Shown piece by piece: positions 48,120 to 56,233 of a DNA stretch of 64,000 nucleotides; positions within the stretch are counted from its first letter, which is position 1, and every line of letters starts with the position of its first letter. Origin of the DNA: Clostridia bacterium (GTDB taxonomy: Bacteria; Bacillota; Clostridia; Oscillospirales; CAG-272). Under the pieces are notes generated by a model. It saw nothing but the letters and a program-made list of their open reading frames with translations. It had not been told where the DNA came from and made no database searches. Position numbers and translations under genes: made by a program. The stretch is taken from positions 1-64,000 of the forward strand of contig JAFULR010000016.1 of NCBI GenBank assembly GCA_017483195.1, written 5' to 3'.

Positions 48120-48524
48120 ATGAAAACTAAAGGCTTTACACTCGTTGAGTTGCTTGTTGTTATTGCTATTCTTGCAATCCTTGCAACTGTATCCGTAGTT
48201 GGTTATACATCTTACATTCAGAATGCTAATGATAGCGTAGCTGTTCAGGAACTTTCTCAGCTTCGTGATTCTGCTCTTGCTGTTGACTTGACAAAGTCCG
48301 AGGGTGGTAATATGGACGGTAAGGTATCCGTTGGCGAATTTAAGGAAGCTTTAACAAATGCAGGCATTACATTTAATGAGAATGTATTTGTTATTACTCA
48401 CGAAAATAAAGAGGGAGTAGATGCTGCAAAGCAGATTGTTACAAAAGTAGTTTACAAGCACTCCAATGGTGGCGTAGCTACTTGGACAGTTTCTGGCGAC
48501 AAGGTTGAAGCAGGAGAAAAATAA
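48120..48524 (+). CDS. Type IV prepilin-like protein 2
   Basis: A 134-residue pseudopilin, tandem paralogue of the preceding gene. Residues 1-33 are identical in type (MKTKG|FTLVELLVVIAILA...) and the head again ends VYKHSNGGVATWTVSGDKVEAGEK, but the middle diverges (DVLTKSEGG-like segment, EFKEALTNAGITFNENVFVITHENKEG). AAAGGAGAATTGGTCCA precedes the ATG, similar to its twin, which supports duplication including the ribosome binding site. A strong terminator follows. Confidence 0.9.
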   Translation: MKTKGFTLVELLVVIAILAILATVSVVGYTSYIQNANDSVAVQELSQLRDSALAVDLTKSEGGNMDGKVSVGEFKEALTNAGITFNENVFVITHENKEGVDAAKQIVTKVVYKHSNGGVATWTVSGDKVEAGEK

Positions 48525-48570
48525 TCCAAACTATTCCAATTAATACCGCTCGCGATCTCGCAATCAATCG

Positions 48571-48617
48571 CGGTGACGGAATATATAAAACCCTCGAGCT
48601 ACGGCTCGAGGGTTTTT
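48571..48617 (+). terminator. Tandem prepilin terminator
   Basis: AAAACCCTCGAGC-tacg-GCTCGAGGGTTTTT. The preceding CGGTGACGGAATATATAAAA is repeated exactly before the terminator at 49729, so the whole terminator unit is duplicated. Confidence 0.9.
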
Positions 48618-48639
48618 CTTTTGCGGCAGCAATCCACTA

Positions 48640-48785
48640 AGCCTTCTCCAGCGGGAGAAGGTGGATGCGAGCAACGGAAATTAACGATTTTTGCTTGCCA
48701 CAGGCGAGCAGACGGATGAGGTGTGAAGAACAAGTGACTCCTCATCCGCTTCGCGTACGCTCAGCACCTTCTCCCACAGGAGAAG
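48640..48785. repeat. CCTTCTCC...GGAGAAGG palindrome pair
   Basis: CCTTCTCC-agc-GGGAGAAGG (about 48642-48660) and CCTTCTCCCACAGGAGAAGG (about 48768-48787) bracket a short noncoding stretch with CATCCGTCTGC/GCAGACGGATGAGG-type inverted segments. Similar GCCTTCTCC units occur near 1590. No gene is seen. Confidence 0.6.
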
Positions 48786-48810
48786 GCTATTTGTGTGTTT
48801 GCACAAGCTC

Positions 48811-48914
48811 GTAGGGGTCGGCGGTCTCGCCTGCGGGCTCGGTCCACTCGCGTTCTAACAGTCCCCCGGACTGTTATTCATTGCGCTCGTGCCGCTTCGC
48901 TACCTCGACGACCC
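48811..48914 (+). repeat. Left 104-bp inverted repeat of the noncoding island
   Basis: Starts with GTAGGGGTCGGCGGTCTCG and contains repeat copy B (48835-48904). It matches the complement of 49485-49588 with about two mismatches. Confidence 0.9.
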
Positions 48915-49013
48915 GTGTTTGTGGAAAAAGTAACTTCACCTTTGGAAAGTCACAAAGACTCCTTCGTAGATCCCATCGTCGCTGTCGCTCCTCGGTTTTG
49001 CATCGGCTCGCTT
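48906..49013 (+). repeat. 108-bp direct repeat, copy 1
   Basis: Identical over 108 bp to 49268-49375. A trailing AAAACTTCGCTACGCTCAGG segment also recurs after the second copy, displaced there by about 40 bp of extra sequence. Short open frames inside it read only repeat DNA. Confidence 0.92.
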
Positions 49014-49267
49014 GCGCTCCCTCAGCAAAACTTCGCTACGCTCAGGATGACGTATAGCCGTTTTGATGGCGCGCCACTATTGTTTTGGATAACCGATTAA
49101 TATTACGCGCGGCGCACAAACTCGTAGGGGCGCGCTGTGCGCGTCCGTATCCGTGGGAAAGTAACTTTGTCTTTGAAACTCTCCCACCACCACTTCGTGG
49201 TCCCCCTCCCTCGACAGAGGGAGGCGAGTTTTCTGTTGTTGCCCTCACTCGTAGGGGTCGGCGCCCC

Positions 49268-49375
49268 CGACGACCCGTGTTTGTGGAAAAAGTAACTTCA
49301 CCTTTGGAAAGTCACAAAGACTCCTTCGTAGATCCCATCGTCGCTGTCGCTCCTCGGTTTTGCATCGGCTCGCTT
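49268..49375 (+). repeat. 108-bp direct repeat, copy 2
   Basis: Exact second copy, 362 bp to the right of the first, preceded by a REP-like GTAGGGGTCGGCGCC at 49251. An ATACGGTCAAAAGTGCAGGG insertion follows before the shared tail resumes. Confidence 0.92.
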
Positions 49376-49484
49376 CGGCTGATTGTAATTATACGGTCAA
49401 AAGTGCAGGGCTCCCTCTGCAAAACTTCGCTACGCTCAGGATGACGTCTCTGAACGATATTTGCGGTAGTGCGATTATTAGCTC

Positions 49485-49588
49485 GGGTCGTCGGGGTAGC
49501 GAAGCGGCACGAGCGCAATGAATAACAGTCAGGGGGACTGTTAGAACGCGAGTGGACCGAGCCCGCAGGCGAGACCGCCGACCCCTAC
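49485..49588 (-). repeat. Right 104-bp inverted repeat of the noncoding island
   Basis: Complement of 48811-48914 with about two mismatches, containing repeat copy C (49495-49563). Outside it, 49600-49712 holds two copies of CAATTTTGCACTTTGCATTT and no gene. Confidence 0.9.
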
Positions 49589-49728
49589 ACAAGTAAGTGC
49601 GCAGCCGTCAATTTTGCACTTTGCATTTTGTATTTAGCGGGTGCACGGAGTGCCCCCCTACGAGAGTGAGAGCGCAGCCGTCAATTTTGCACTTTGCATT
49701 TTGCATTTAGTGCGGTGACGGAATATAT

Positions 49729-49757
49729 AAAACCCTCGGGAGATCCCGAGGGTTTTT
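49729..49757. terminator. MATE gene terminator
   Basis: AAAACCCTCGGGA-ga-TCCCGAGGGTTTT. It lies just past the minus-strand MATE stop and works on both strands; its left flank duplicates that of the terminator at 48587. Confidence 0.88.
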
Positions 49758-49763
49758 ATTTGC

Positions 49764-51119
49764 TTAAAGCTCGATATTTTGCTGTTCTATCCGCTTCATT
49801 TCTTTTCTGAAAACGAGCAGAATTACCGCAGAAATCACGCACACCGACAAAACCGTAAGGGGGGCATTGAGCCACAATCCCGTGAGCCCCAAGCCGTATA
49901 GCGCGAAAATAAATATCATTGGGAAAATAAACGCCGTCCCAACTGAAATAAGGGTCGCGTAAAGCGATTTTTCAACCGCCGTCATATAGCTCTGCGTTGC
50001 AAAAGCAAACCAGAACATAAGCTTTGATACTGCAAAAATTTTAAGCGCCTTTACCGCCTCGTTCAAAAAAGCGGTGTCCGTGCTTGTTGTGAAAAGGGAA
50101 ACGAGAACGTCGGGAATAAACCACATCATAGCAAACGAAACGACCGAAACCGCCGCGCTCGCTCCAAACGTCCATTTTGTGATCTTCTTGACTCGATCAA
50201 AGCGGCGCGCGCCCCAGTTATATCCGATCGCGGGCTGGAGTGAATCGCAAATTCCGTAGATCAAGGGCTGGATTATCTCGCCAACGTACATTTGTATTCC
50301 GTAAATTGCTACCGCACTGTCGCCACCCATGGAAATGAGCGCCTTGTTCATTGCGATCGAGGTTATTCTGCCCGAAACGTTATTAAGAAATATGGGCATT
50401 CCGCATTGGATTATCTTTTTCGTGGTTTTTACCGAGAAGCGCGGTTTGGTTATTTTCAACTGCATTTTGCCGATCGCGAACAGTGTGAATGCTATCAATA
50501 CCGATGCGCCGAAGCAAATGCACGGAGCAAGCGCTGCGCTCCAGATACCCCATCTGAAAACAAAAAGGAATAAAAATTCAAGCAAGATGGTGGAAATACT
50601 TGTGCCGATATTGAGCCACATGCTAAGCTTTACCTTGCCTGAGATCCTTAAATAGTTATCAAAAGCAAACGCCGCGGGGGATATGGGTGAGAAGAACGCA
50701 TAAACGCGAATATATTCAACTCCGAGTCTTTGAGCCTCGGGGCTTGCGTCAAGAAAGTCGAGAATGACGGGTGCGCCGAACCAAAGAACGAGTCCCATAA
50801 GCGCGCCTGCTCCCGTTATCATAAGAAGCGCGCAGGTGAATATGTTATTAGCTTCCTTTTCATCCTGCCTGCCGAGAGCTATTGAGATCGGCACTGCCGA
50901 GCCCACCGCCACAAGGTCGGAAAGGGAAAAGCTGATTATTACGAAGGGGAAGGCGATATTTATTGCCGCAAACGCGGTATCCCCAAGTATGTTTCCTATA
51001 AATATACCGTCAAACAAACCGAAAATGGCGGAGGCGAGCATACTTACAGCACCCGGTATTGCGGCTATAAAGAACAGTCTCCACACAGTCGTTTTTAAGA
51101 AAAATTCCTTATGATCCAT
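49764..51119 (-). CDS. MATE family multidrug/cation efflux transporter
   Basis: A 451-residue inner-membrane transporter with twelve hydrophobic segments in two homologous halves. Typical MATE segments are AIPGAVSMLASAIFGLFDGIFIG, FPFVIISFSLSDLVAVGSA and the second-half start GMPIFLNNVSGRI with QPAIGYNWGAR. It would exchange sodium or protons for an organic cation or drug. The ATG at 51119 has AGAGGAT upstream; ten residues further upstream are in frame but lack a ribosome binding site. Substrate cannot be inferred. Confidence 0.92.
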   Translation of the reverse strand: MDHKEFFLKTTVWRLFFIAAIPGAVSMLASAIFGLFDGIFIGNILGDTAFAAINIAFPFVIISFSLSDLVAVGSAVPISIALGRQDEKEANNIFTCALLMITGAGALMGLVLWFGAPVILDFLDASPEAQRLGVEYIRVYAFFSPISPAAFAFDNYLRISGKVKLSMWLNIGTSISTILLEFLFLFVFRWGIWSAALAPCICFGASVLIAFTLFAIGKMQLKITKPRFSVKTTKKIIQCGMPIFLNNVSGRITSIAMNKALISMGGDSAVAIYGIQMYVGEIIQPLIYGICDSLQPAIGYNWGARRFDRVKKITKWTFGASAAVSVVSFAMMWFIPDVLVSLFTTSTDTAFLNEAVKALKIFAVSKLMFWFAFATQSYMTAVEKSLYATLISVGTAFIFPMIFIFALYGLGLTGLWLNAPLTVLSVCVISAVILLVFRKEMKRIEQQNIEL

Positions 51120-51182
51120 ATTATCCTCTTTCAAATTGATACCCATACATTATATATGAATATCCTTGAAAAGTCAATGGAT

Positions 51183-52145
51183 TCAGGTGTAAAATATTGT
51201 TTCGATACGCTTTTGACAGCCCTCGGGTGAGTATTTCCATGCCTCGAGCCTGTTTACGGTCTTGGGATCGATATAATATCTGATGGCAGTGGGGTAATTG
51301 TTGCGAGCGGTTTTGTCGATCAGGATGAGCTTTATCTTCATTCTGTCCGTAAGTATGCTTTTTATATATACGGATACTTCATCGCCGATCTGAAGGTCGC
51401 TGAGAACGGGGTCGTCATCCCTTAATTCCGCAAGCCCTGCAAGGTTTGGCGCAAGCTCCACAAAAACTCCGTAGCTCTCAATGCTTCTTACAATTCCGCT
51501 AACGGTCTGACCCGTGGAAAATTCCGCGGCGTTTTCCTTCCACGTGCCGAGAAGCTCCTTCATAGTGACGTATATTCTGCCCGTTTCACGATCGTTGGAT
51601 TTTACGGCGACGAATATCCTTTGTCCGTTATACAATCGGTCACGGGGGTGGCTTATGCGTGAGACCGAGATGCAATCTATGGACAAAAGCGATATCACTC
51701 CGCAGCCGATATCCACAAAGGCGCCGAAATTGTCAAGATGCGTTACCGCGGCGGGCAGGATATCCCCCGGAGCGAGTGATGAAAGATAAAAATCGCAGCA
51801 TTCCTCTTGCGCCTCTTTGCGGGATAGGATCGCTACGTATGAGTCGCCCTCCTGCTTTATAGAGTGCACCTTGAAGCAGACCGTTTTGCCAACCCTTGTG
51901 ATGATCGCGATATCCTTTATGGGCTCGTTATTGACCGACAAAACACATTCTTCTTTTGGGATAATTCCTTTGATCCCAAACAAATTTACGTGAAGATTAA
52001 GCTCCTCGTCGCACATTATGACGTTTGATTCGAGTATTTTGCCTTCGCGCATGGCTCGCTCAATGCCGGCAAGGCTTGATATGTAAGACGTATTTTCTGT
52101 GGTGTGGATTCTGCTGCCCTCGGGCATAAAATGGCTTTTAAACAT
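51183..52145 (-). CDS. S1 RNA-binding domain protein
   Basis: A 320-residue protein with two, perhaps three, S1/OB domains: a diverged one near 45-115, one near 125-195 (LAPGDILPAAVTHLDNFGAFVDIGCGV) and one near 215-275 (TGQTVSGIVRSIESYGVFVELAPNLAGLAELRD). It resembles the shortened Firmicutes S1 homologues that bind mRNA rather than the six-domain ribosomal S1. The C-terminal 45 residues (YYIDPKTVNRLEAWKYSP) are extra. GAGAGGAAAA lies before the ATG. It ends 64 bp before the MATE gene on the same strand. Confidence 0.85.
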   Translation of the reverse strand: MFKSHFMPEGSRIHTTENTSYISSLAGIERAMREGKILESNVIMCDEELNLHVNLFGIKGIIPKEECVLSVNNEPIKDIAIITRVGKTVCFKVHSIKQEGDSYVAILSRKEAQEECCDFYLSSLAPGDILPAAVTHLDNFGAFVDIGCGVISLLSIDCISVSRISHPRDRLYNGQRIFVAVKSNDRETGRIYVTMKELLGTWKENAAEFSTGQTVSGIVRSIESYGVFVELAPNLAGLAELRDDDPVLSDLQIGDEVSVYIKSILTDRMKIKLILIDKTARNNYPTAIRYYIDPKTVNRLEAWKYSPEGCQKRIETIFYT

Positions 52146-52321
52146 TGGTTTTTCCTCTCTTTTTGCTCATTTATTCCAAAATATTAAATCCGGCGAAAAA
52201 ATATTCAAAAAAATTTTAAAATGGCAAATGAGAAAAAACGAGGAAATCATATGAAAAAACGAGAAAACGAGAGATTGATTGGCGATAAATTAAAATCGCA
52301 AAAAAAGTTTTCAAAAAGGTA

Positions 52322-52350
52322 TTGACAAAGGGGAATATATTTGTTATAAT
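52322..52350 (+). promoter_or_regulatory. Sigma-A promoter of rplM-rpsI
   Basis: TTGACA (52322-52327), 17-bp spacer, TATAAT (52345-52350). The leader is only about 40 nt, too short for the classical L13 leader structure. Confidence 0.9.
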
Positions 52351-52397
52351 GTGCAAGGTTAAAAATCATAACACAATTTTATTGGAGGAAACATTTA

Positions 52398-52826
52398 ATG
52401 TCAACTTATTTTGCTAATGCAAATACCATTGAAAGAAAATGGTACGTTATAGACGCTGCTAATAAGCCCCTCGGTAGAACTGCAGTTGCTGCTGCTAACA
52501 TTCTCCGCGGTAAGCACCGTCCCGAATTCACACCCCACGCTGACTGCGGTGAATTCGTAATCATCATCAATGCTGATAAGGCTATTCTCACAGGTAGAAA
52601 GCTTGAGCAGAAGTACTACTACCATCACTCCGGTTACATCGGCGGTATGAAGGCTGTTCAGTACAAGACTCTTATGGCTACAAAGCCCGAGCTTGCTATG
52701 ACTCTTGCAGTTAAGGGCATGCTCCCCCACAACACACTTGGCGCAAAGGCTGCTACACGTCTTAAGGTTTATGCAGGCGCTAACCACAAGCACGAGGCTC
52801 AGAAGCCCGTTGCTTACGAAGTTTAA
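52398..52826 (+). CDS. rplM: 50S ribosomal protein L13
   Basis: A 142-residue L13, an early-assembling 50S protein. It contains [35 protein letters not shown] (seen as ERKWYVIDA and LGRTA), the [10 protein letters not shown] loop and [21 protein letters not shown] lies before the ATG. It is the first gene of the conserved L13-S9 operon; its stop overlaps the upstream frame of rpsI. Confidence 0.97.
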   Translation: MSTYFANANTIERKWYVIDAANKPLGRTAVAAANILRGKHRPEFTPHADCGEFVIIINADKAILTGRKLEQKYYYHHSGYIGGMKAVQYKTLMATKPELAMTLAVKGMLPHNTLGAKAATRLKVYAGANHKHEAQKPVAYEV

Positions 52827-52846
52827 TGAAAGGTAGGACGAAGAAT

Positions 52847-53248
52847 ATGTATACAAGCTCAAAGCCCTATTTTTACGGAACAGGTAGAAGAAAGAAATCC
52901 GTTGCCCGTGTAAGAATCGTTCCCGGTACAGGCGTTATTACAATCAACGGCAAGGATATCGACACATATTTCGGTCTTGAGACACTCAAGCTCATCGTTA
53001 ACCAGCCCTTCGGTGCTACCGGCACAGAGGGTAAGTGGGACATCATCGCTCTTGTAAACGGCGGCGGTATCTCCGGTCAGGCAGGTGCAATCCGTCACGG
53101 CCTTGCTCGTGCACTCGTTGCAGCTGACGAGGCTAACAAGCCCGCTCTTAAGGCAGCAGGCTTCCTTACACGTGACCCTCGTATGAAGGAAAGAAAGAAG
53201 TACGGACTCAAGGGCGCTCGTCGTGCTCCTCAGTTCTCAAAGAGATAA
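52847..53248 (+). CDS. rpsI: 30S ribosomal protein S9
   Basis: A 133-residue S9, whose C-terminal tail reaches the P-site tRNA. It has [20 protein letters not shown], the central [14 protein letters not shown] and ends with [25 protein letters not shown] (C-terminal SKR tail intact). The ATG at 52847 follows the rplM stop by 20 bp with AGGTAGGA as a weak ribosome binding site. Confidence 0.97.
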   Translation: MYTSSKPYFYGTGRRKKSVARVRIVPGTGVITINGKDIDTYFGLETLKLIVNQPFGATGTEGKWDIIALVNGGGISGQAGAIRHGLARALVAADEANKPALKAAGFLTRDPRMKERKKYGLKGARRAPQFSKR

Positions 53249-53270
53249 AAAACAACAAATTATGCTTTTT

Positions 53271-53303
53271 ACAACACCTGCAGTTTTGCGGGTGTTGTTT
53301 TTT
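53271..53303 (+). terminator. rplM-rpsI terminator
   Basis: ACAACACCTGCA-gttt-TGCGGGTGTTGT followed by T6. Confidence 0.92.
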
Positions 53304-53703
53304 ATCTCTGTCGAGCTGAGGCTAACCCGAAGCACAGCATTCGGGTTATGTCGCCCTAAAAACATCACACTGTGATGTTTTCTTCACGGGCTCACAGTTC
53401 ACAAAGAGATAATCCCCCACTTGGGATTGTTTCGATATACAAAAAAGCTCTGCTTTGGCGGGGATTTTTGTTTTGCGGACCGTCGAGGACGCCGGTCCCT
53501 ACGAGGTTAGTTTGTGTTGGATACGGGAGGGGAGACCCCTCCCCTACGGTGAAGGATATTATATATTGTAGGGGAGGCGTTTCGCCTCCCGTTTTCAAAG
53601 GGCGGTTAAATTTGTAAAAAAATTCTGCTGTCCTATTTACTTTTGCTGAAATATATGATACAATGAAACTGTTAATAGTCCTAATTCGTAGGAGACGCTT
53701 GAA
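53304..53703. repeat. Gap with three REP-like units
   Basis: No gene is visible. A REP unit GGACCGTCGAGGACGCC... lies at 53478-53503, then GAGGGGAGACCCCTCCCCTAC near 53527-53547 and GTAGGGGAGGCGTTTCGCCTCCC at 53569-53591. ACATCACACTGTGATGT near 53362 is a separate palindrome. A possible promoter for the next cluster lies near 53640-53670 (TATGATACAATG). Confidence 0.65.
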
Positions 53704-54039
53704 ATGGAAGAAAATATTATCGCAGGTATTCTATTCTTAATATCATTATTTGCGCTTATAGCAAGCATCCGTTCCTTTATGGGAAAAGGATTTCTTTTGA
53801 ACAATGCATATATTTATGCTTCAAAAAAAGACAGAGAGAAAATGGATAAAGCGCCATATTACCGCCAAAGTGCAATCGTCTTTTTATTTATCGCTTTTAT
53901 ATTTATATTGAACGGCATTCAGCTCTTAACAAAGACCGAATGGCTATTCTACGTGGTCTTGACAGTGATGGCGGCGACAGTAATATATGCTATTGCGTCG
54001 AGTATATTGATTGAGAAAAACAGAGGAAAAAAACAATGA
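53704..54039 (+). CDS. Small membrane protein (DUF3784-like)
   Basis: A 111-residue protein with three hydrophobic segments (about 5-22, 58-77, 82-104). The head FMGKGFLLNNAYIYASKKDREKMDKAPYYRQSA is of the DUF3784 type (short loop, Lys/Asp-rich segment, then paired helices). Function is not known. First gene of a run of five closely packed genes; its last bases overlap the start of the next gene. Confidence 0.65.
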   Translation: MEENIIAGILFLISLFALIASIRSFMGKGFLLNNAYIYASKKDREKMDKAPYYRQSAIVFLFIAFIFILNGIQLLTKTEWLFYVVLTVMAATVIYAIASSILIEKNRGKKQ

Positions 54040-54299
54040 AAAAAGTATTTATGTGCAGTTTGGTTAAGGGTGGCTTGCTCGGAGGAGCAATATACGTTGA
54101 GCCCGATTCTGTTACTTATAAAACCAATAAGCTTACGGTTGATAAAAAGTATAGAAATTTAGTATTACTCAAAAAGGACATAAAAGAAATCACCTGGAAG
54201 AGAGTAGTATTTCCCGTTGCTACGTTCCGTATGGCAAACGGCGAAGAATACAGTGTGATGATATTTAATCGCGCGGGGTTTGAAAAAGCGTTAGGATAG
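54036..54299 (+). CDS. Hypothetical protein, 87 residues, PH/GRAM-like
   Basis: A soluble all-beta protein. The pattern SVTYKTNKLTVDKKYRNLVLLKKDIKEITWKR followed by FRMANGEEYSVMIFNRAGFEKAL resembles short bacterial PH-like (GRAM) domains often found beside small membrane proteins. It overlaps the previous gene by four bases (ATGA), so the two are translationally coupled. The assignment is by pattern only. Confidence 0.55.
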   Translation: MKKVFMCSLVKGGLLGGAIYVEPDSVTYKTNKLTVDKKYRNLVLLKKDIKEITWKRVVFPVATFRMANGEEYSVMIFNRAGFEKALG

Positions 54300-54310
54300 G
54301 GAGGATTATT

Positions 54311-54694
54311 ATGCCTGATAAAGTGATATGGATATTACTGTCTATATTTGTGATAGTATTTGCTGTTTGCATAGTTATCCTTGTAAGAGAAACCAAGAAA
54401 AAGAAAATGACCAAGGAAGAGCAGGATGCTTACTACGAGGAGTACTTTGCTAACGAGGGCGAGATAACTCTGACCTACGCCGAGGTTGTGAACCTGACTT
54501 GCGGAACAAAGGTGATTGGAAGCAAATCCCCAAAATGCGTTGAGAGCTACGTTGTCACCTTTAGAGATCAAAATGGCAAGATATTTCATATCGACGTTGA
54601 TCGCGAGATGTATGATGCTATCGATATTGGTATGAGGGGACTTTTGCGTCTCGTTGATGGACATCTTAACAGCTTTGAGCCGGATAATATTTGA
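54311..54694 (+). CDS. Single-pass membrane protein with a beta-rich tail (DUF2500-like)
   Basis: A 127-residue protein with one N-terminal hydrophobic segment (about 5-25), a Lys-rich stop (ETKKKKMTKEEQ), then a beta domain with TYAEVVNLTCGTKVIG and YVVTFRDQNGKIFHIDVDREMYDAIDIGMRGLLRL. This matches the layout of DUF2500-type envelope proteins. GGGAGGA precedes the ATG. Function unknown. Confidence 0.6.
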   Translation: MPDKVIWILLSIFVIVFAVCIVILVRETKKKKMTKEEQDAYYEEYFANEGEITLTYAEVVNLTCGTKVIGSKSPKCVESYVVTFRDQNGKIFHIDVDREMYDAIDIGMRGLLRLVDGHLNSFEPDNI

Positions 54695-54712
54695 TTTTGA
54701 CGAGGTGATAAA

Positions 54713-55042
54713 ATGGCAGGAGCAATAATTTGGAGCATAATAGTTTTCGGTTGCGGACTCTTGTTTTTGGGTATTGGTATTTATGCCTCAAAACGTGAGA
54801 AGCCGATGTGGTTTTACTCCGGAACGACGGTTGATGCATCAAAAATTAGCGACGTGAAGGCTTACAACCGTGAAAATGCGAGAATGTGGGCGCTTTATTC
54901 GCTTTGGTATTTCGCCTCGGGTGCAGTATATTTTTGGAAGGCATGGATGGCAGTTGCCTTGCTCGTTCTCGCTTGCACGCTCGGAATGGGCATTTTGGCA
55001 GTTACATACCACAAAATCGAAAAGAAATACAAGGTAAAATAG
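54713..55042 (+). CDS. Conserved Clostridia membrane protein, unknown
   Basis: A 109-residue protein with three hydrophobic segments. The loop KREKPMWFYSGTTVDASKISDVKAYNRENARMW (in pieces, KPMWFYSG and DVKAYNREN) is a pattern I have met in many Clostridia hypothetical proteins, commonly next to CPBP proteases. It ends one base before the CPBP gene. Confidence 0.65.
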   Translation: MAGAIIWSIIVFGCGLLFLGIGIYASKREKPMWFYSGTTVDASKISDVKAYNRENARMWALYSLWYFASGAVYFWKAWMAVALLVLACTLGMGILAVTYHKIEKKYKVK

Positions 55043-55771
55043 ATGAATAAGCTTTATAAAAAGAGTGAAATTTGGTTTGCAATTTCGTGGATAATTGTTT
55101 ACGTTGTGGGAGCTAGCATTGCGGACGAGCTTTCGCGTCTTGTTGGAATTGAAAAGGTATTCAGTGTGCCGTATTTGCTTGCCATGAGCATTCTTGCGAT
55201 CATTTGGATGCGCAAAAACGGACTTTTTGAAAGATACGGGCTCTGCAAGACGGACGTTGAAGCGAAGAGATTTATTTATTACGTGCCCCTTATCGCGCTT
55301 GTTTCGTGTAATTTCTGGCTCGGAGTGAGCAAAAACGGCTCGTGGGCTGAATTTGCCCTCTATGCTGCAAGTATGCTTTGCGTTGGATTTTTGGAGGAGG
55401 TAATCTTCCGCGGATTTTTGTTTCGCGCTATGGAGAAGGACGGAGTAAGGAGCGCGATCGCGGTTTCGAGCGTGACCTTTGGAATTGGACATATAATAAA
55501 TCTTTTCAACAGAAGCGGCGCGGAACTTTTACCGAACGCTTGTCAGGTAGTCTCGGCTATTGCGATAGGGTTTTTGTTCGTTGTGATAGCTTACAGAGGA
55601 AAGACCATCGTCCCGTGTGTTTTGGCGCATCAGTTTATCAACGTTTCAAGCTTTTTTGCAAACGAGAGCGCGCTGACGGACGGACTCAGGATCGCGCAGT
55701 CGGTCATTATTTGCGTTATCGCAATCGGATACGCCTTGATTCTTCTAAAATCTCTGCCCAAAAAAGAATAG
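55043..55771 (+). CDS. CPBP family intramembrane metalloprotease
   Basis: A 242-residue integral membrane protease (Abi/CAAX-type). About seven hydrophobic segments carry the family motifs: Glu-Glu-x3-Arg in FLEEVIFRGFLFR, His in FGIGHIIN, and His-x3-Asn in AHQFINV. In bacteria such enzymes can process peptides or serve in self-immunity. The ATG directly follows the preceding gene's stop, so the 53.7-55.8 kb genes form one unit ending at the terminator. Confidence 0.88.
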   Translation: MNKLYKKSEIWFAISWIIVYVVGASIADELSRLVGIEKVFSVPYLLAMSILAIIWMRKNGLFERYGLCKTDVEAKRFIYYVPLIALVSCNFWLGVSKNGSWAEFALYAASMLCVGFLEEVIFRGFLFRAMEKDGVRSAIAVSSVTFGIGHIINLFNRSGAELLPNACQVVSAIAIGFLFVVIAYRGKTIVPCVLAHQFINVSSFFANESALTDGLRIAQSVIICVIAIGYALILLKSLPKKE

Positions 55772-55778
55772 CTTTTAT

Positions 55779-55808
55779 AAAAAAGCACTCCTCGGAGTGC
55801 TTTTTTTA
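55779..55808 (+). terminator. CPBP cluster terminator
   Basis: AAAAAAGCACTCC-tc-GGAGTGCTTTTTTT, 8 bp after the stop codon. Confidence 0.9.
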
Positions 55809-55876
55809 TTTTGCGCATGAAGTGACAAGTTTCTTATATTGAAAATGGTAGAATTGTATAAAAACGGAGGACGGTT

Positions 55877-56233
55877 ATGATAAAGGAAGAAAAACTATTT
55901 ACTTTTGATGTTTGTGACGGAGCTCTCACCGTCAAGCTTGTGGGTGAGATAGATCATCACAGCGCAGTTAGTGTCAGGGCGGATATTGATTCGCTTATTT
56001 TTGAAAAACGCCCAAAAAAAGTGGTGCTCGATCTTTCTGAGATAAGCTTTATGGATAGCTCGGGATTGGGACTTATTATGGGACGCTATTCTCTTGTCCG
56101 TGAGCTTGGCGGCACACTGACTCTGCGCTCACCAACGGTGGCGGTAACTAAGATTTTAGCTCTTGCCGGTATGGAAAGGATAATAAAAATCGAGAAGGCA
56201 TTTGAGGAGGATGATGAAAATGAAGAGAACTGA
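55877..56233 (+). CDS. spoIIAA: Anti-sigma F factor antagonist SpoIIAA
   Basis: A 118-residue STAS-domain protein. When unphosphorylated it frees sigma F from SpoIIAB in the forespore. The core VVLDLSEISFMDSSGLGLIMGRY carries the phosphorylatable serine (Ser61 or Ser62). The acidic C terminus (EEDDENEEN) overlaps the start of spoIIAB. GGAGG lies 9 nt before the ATG. First gene of the spoIIA operon. Confidence 0.95.
   Translation: MIKEEKLFTFDVCDGALTVKLVGEIDHHSAVSVRADIDSLIFEKRPKKVVLDLSEISFMDSSGLGLIMGRYSLVRELGGTLTLRSPTVAVTKILALAGMERIIKIEKAFEEDDENEEN

Noticed and set aside
48795..49592. Several 60-120-residue frames in the repeat island
   Set aside because: Their sequence is fully explained by REP and direct-repeat DNA, they occur on both strands, and none has a ribosome binding site.
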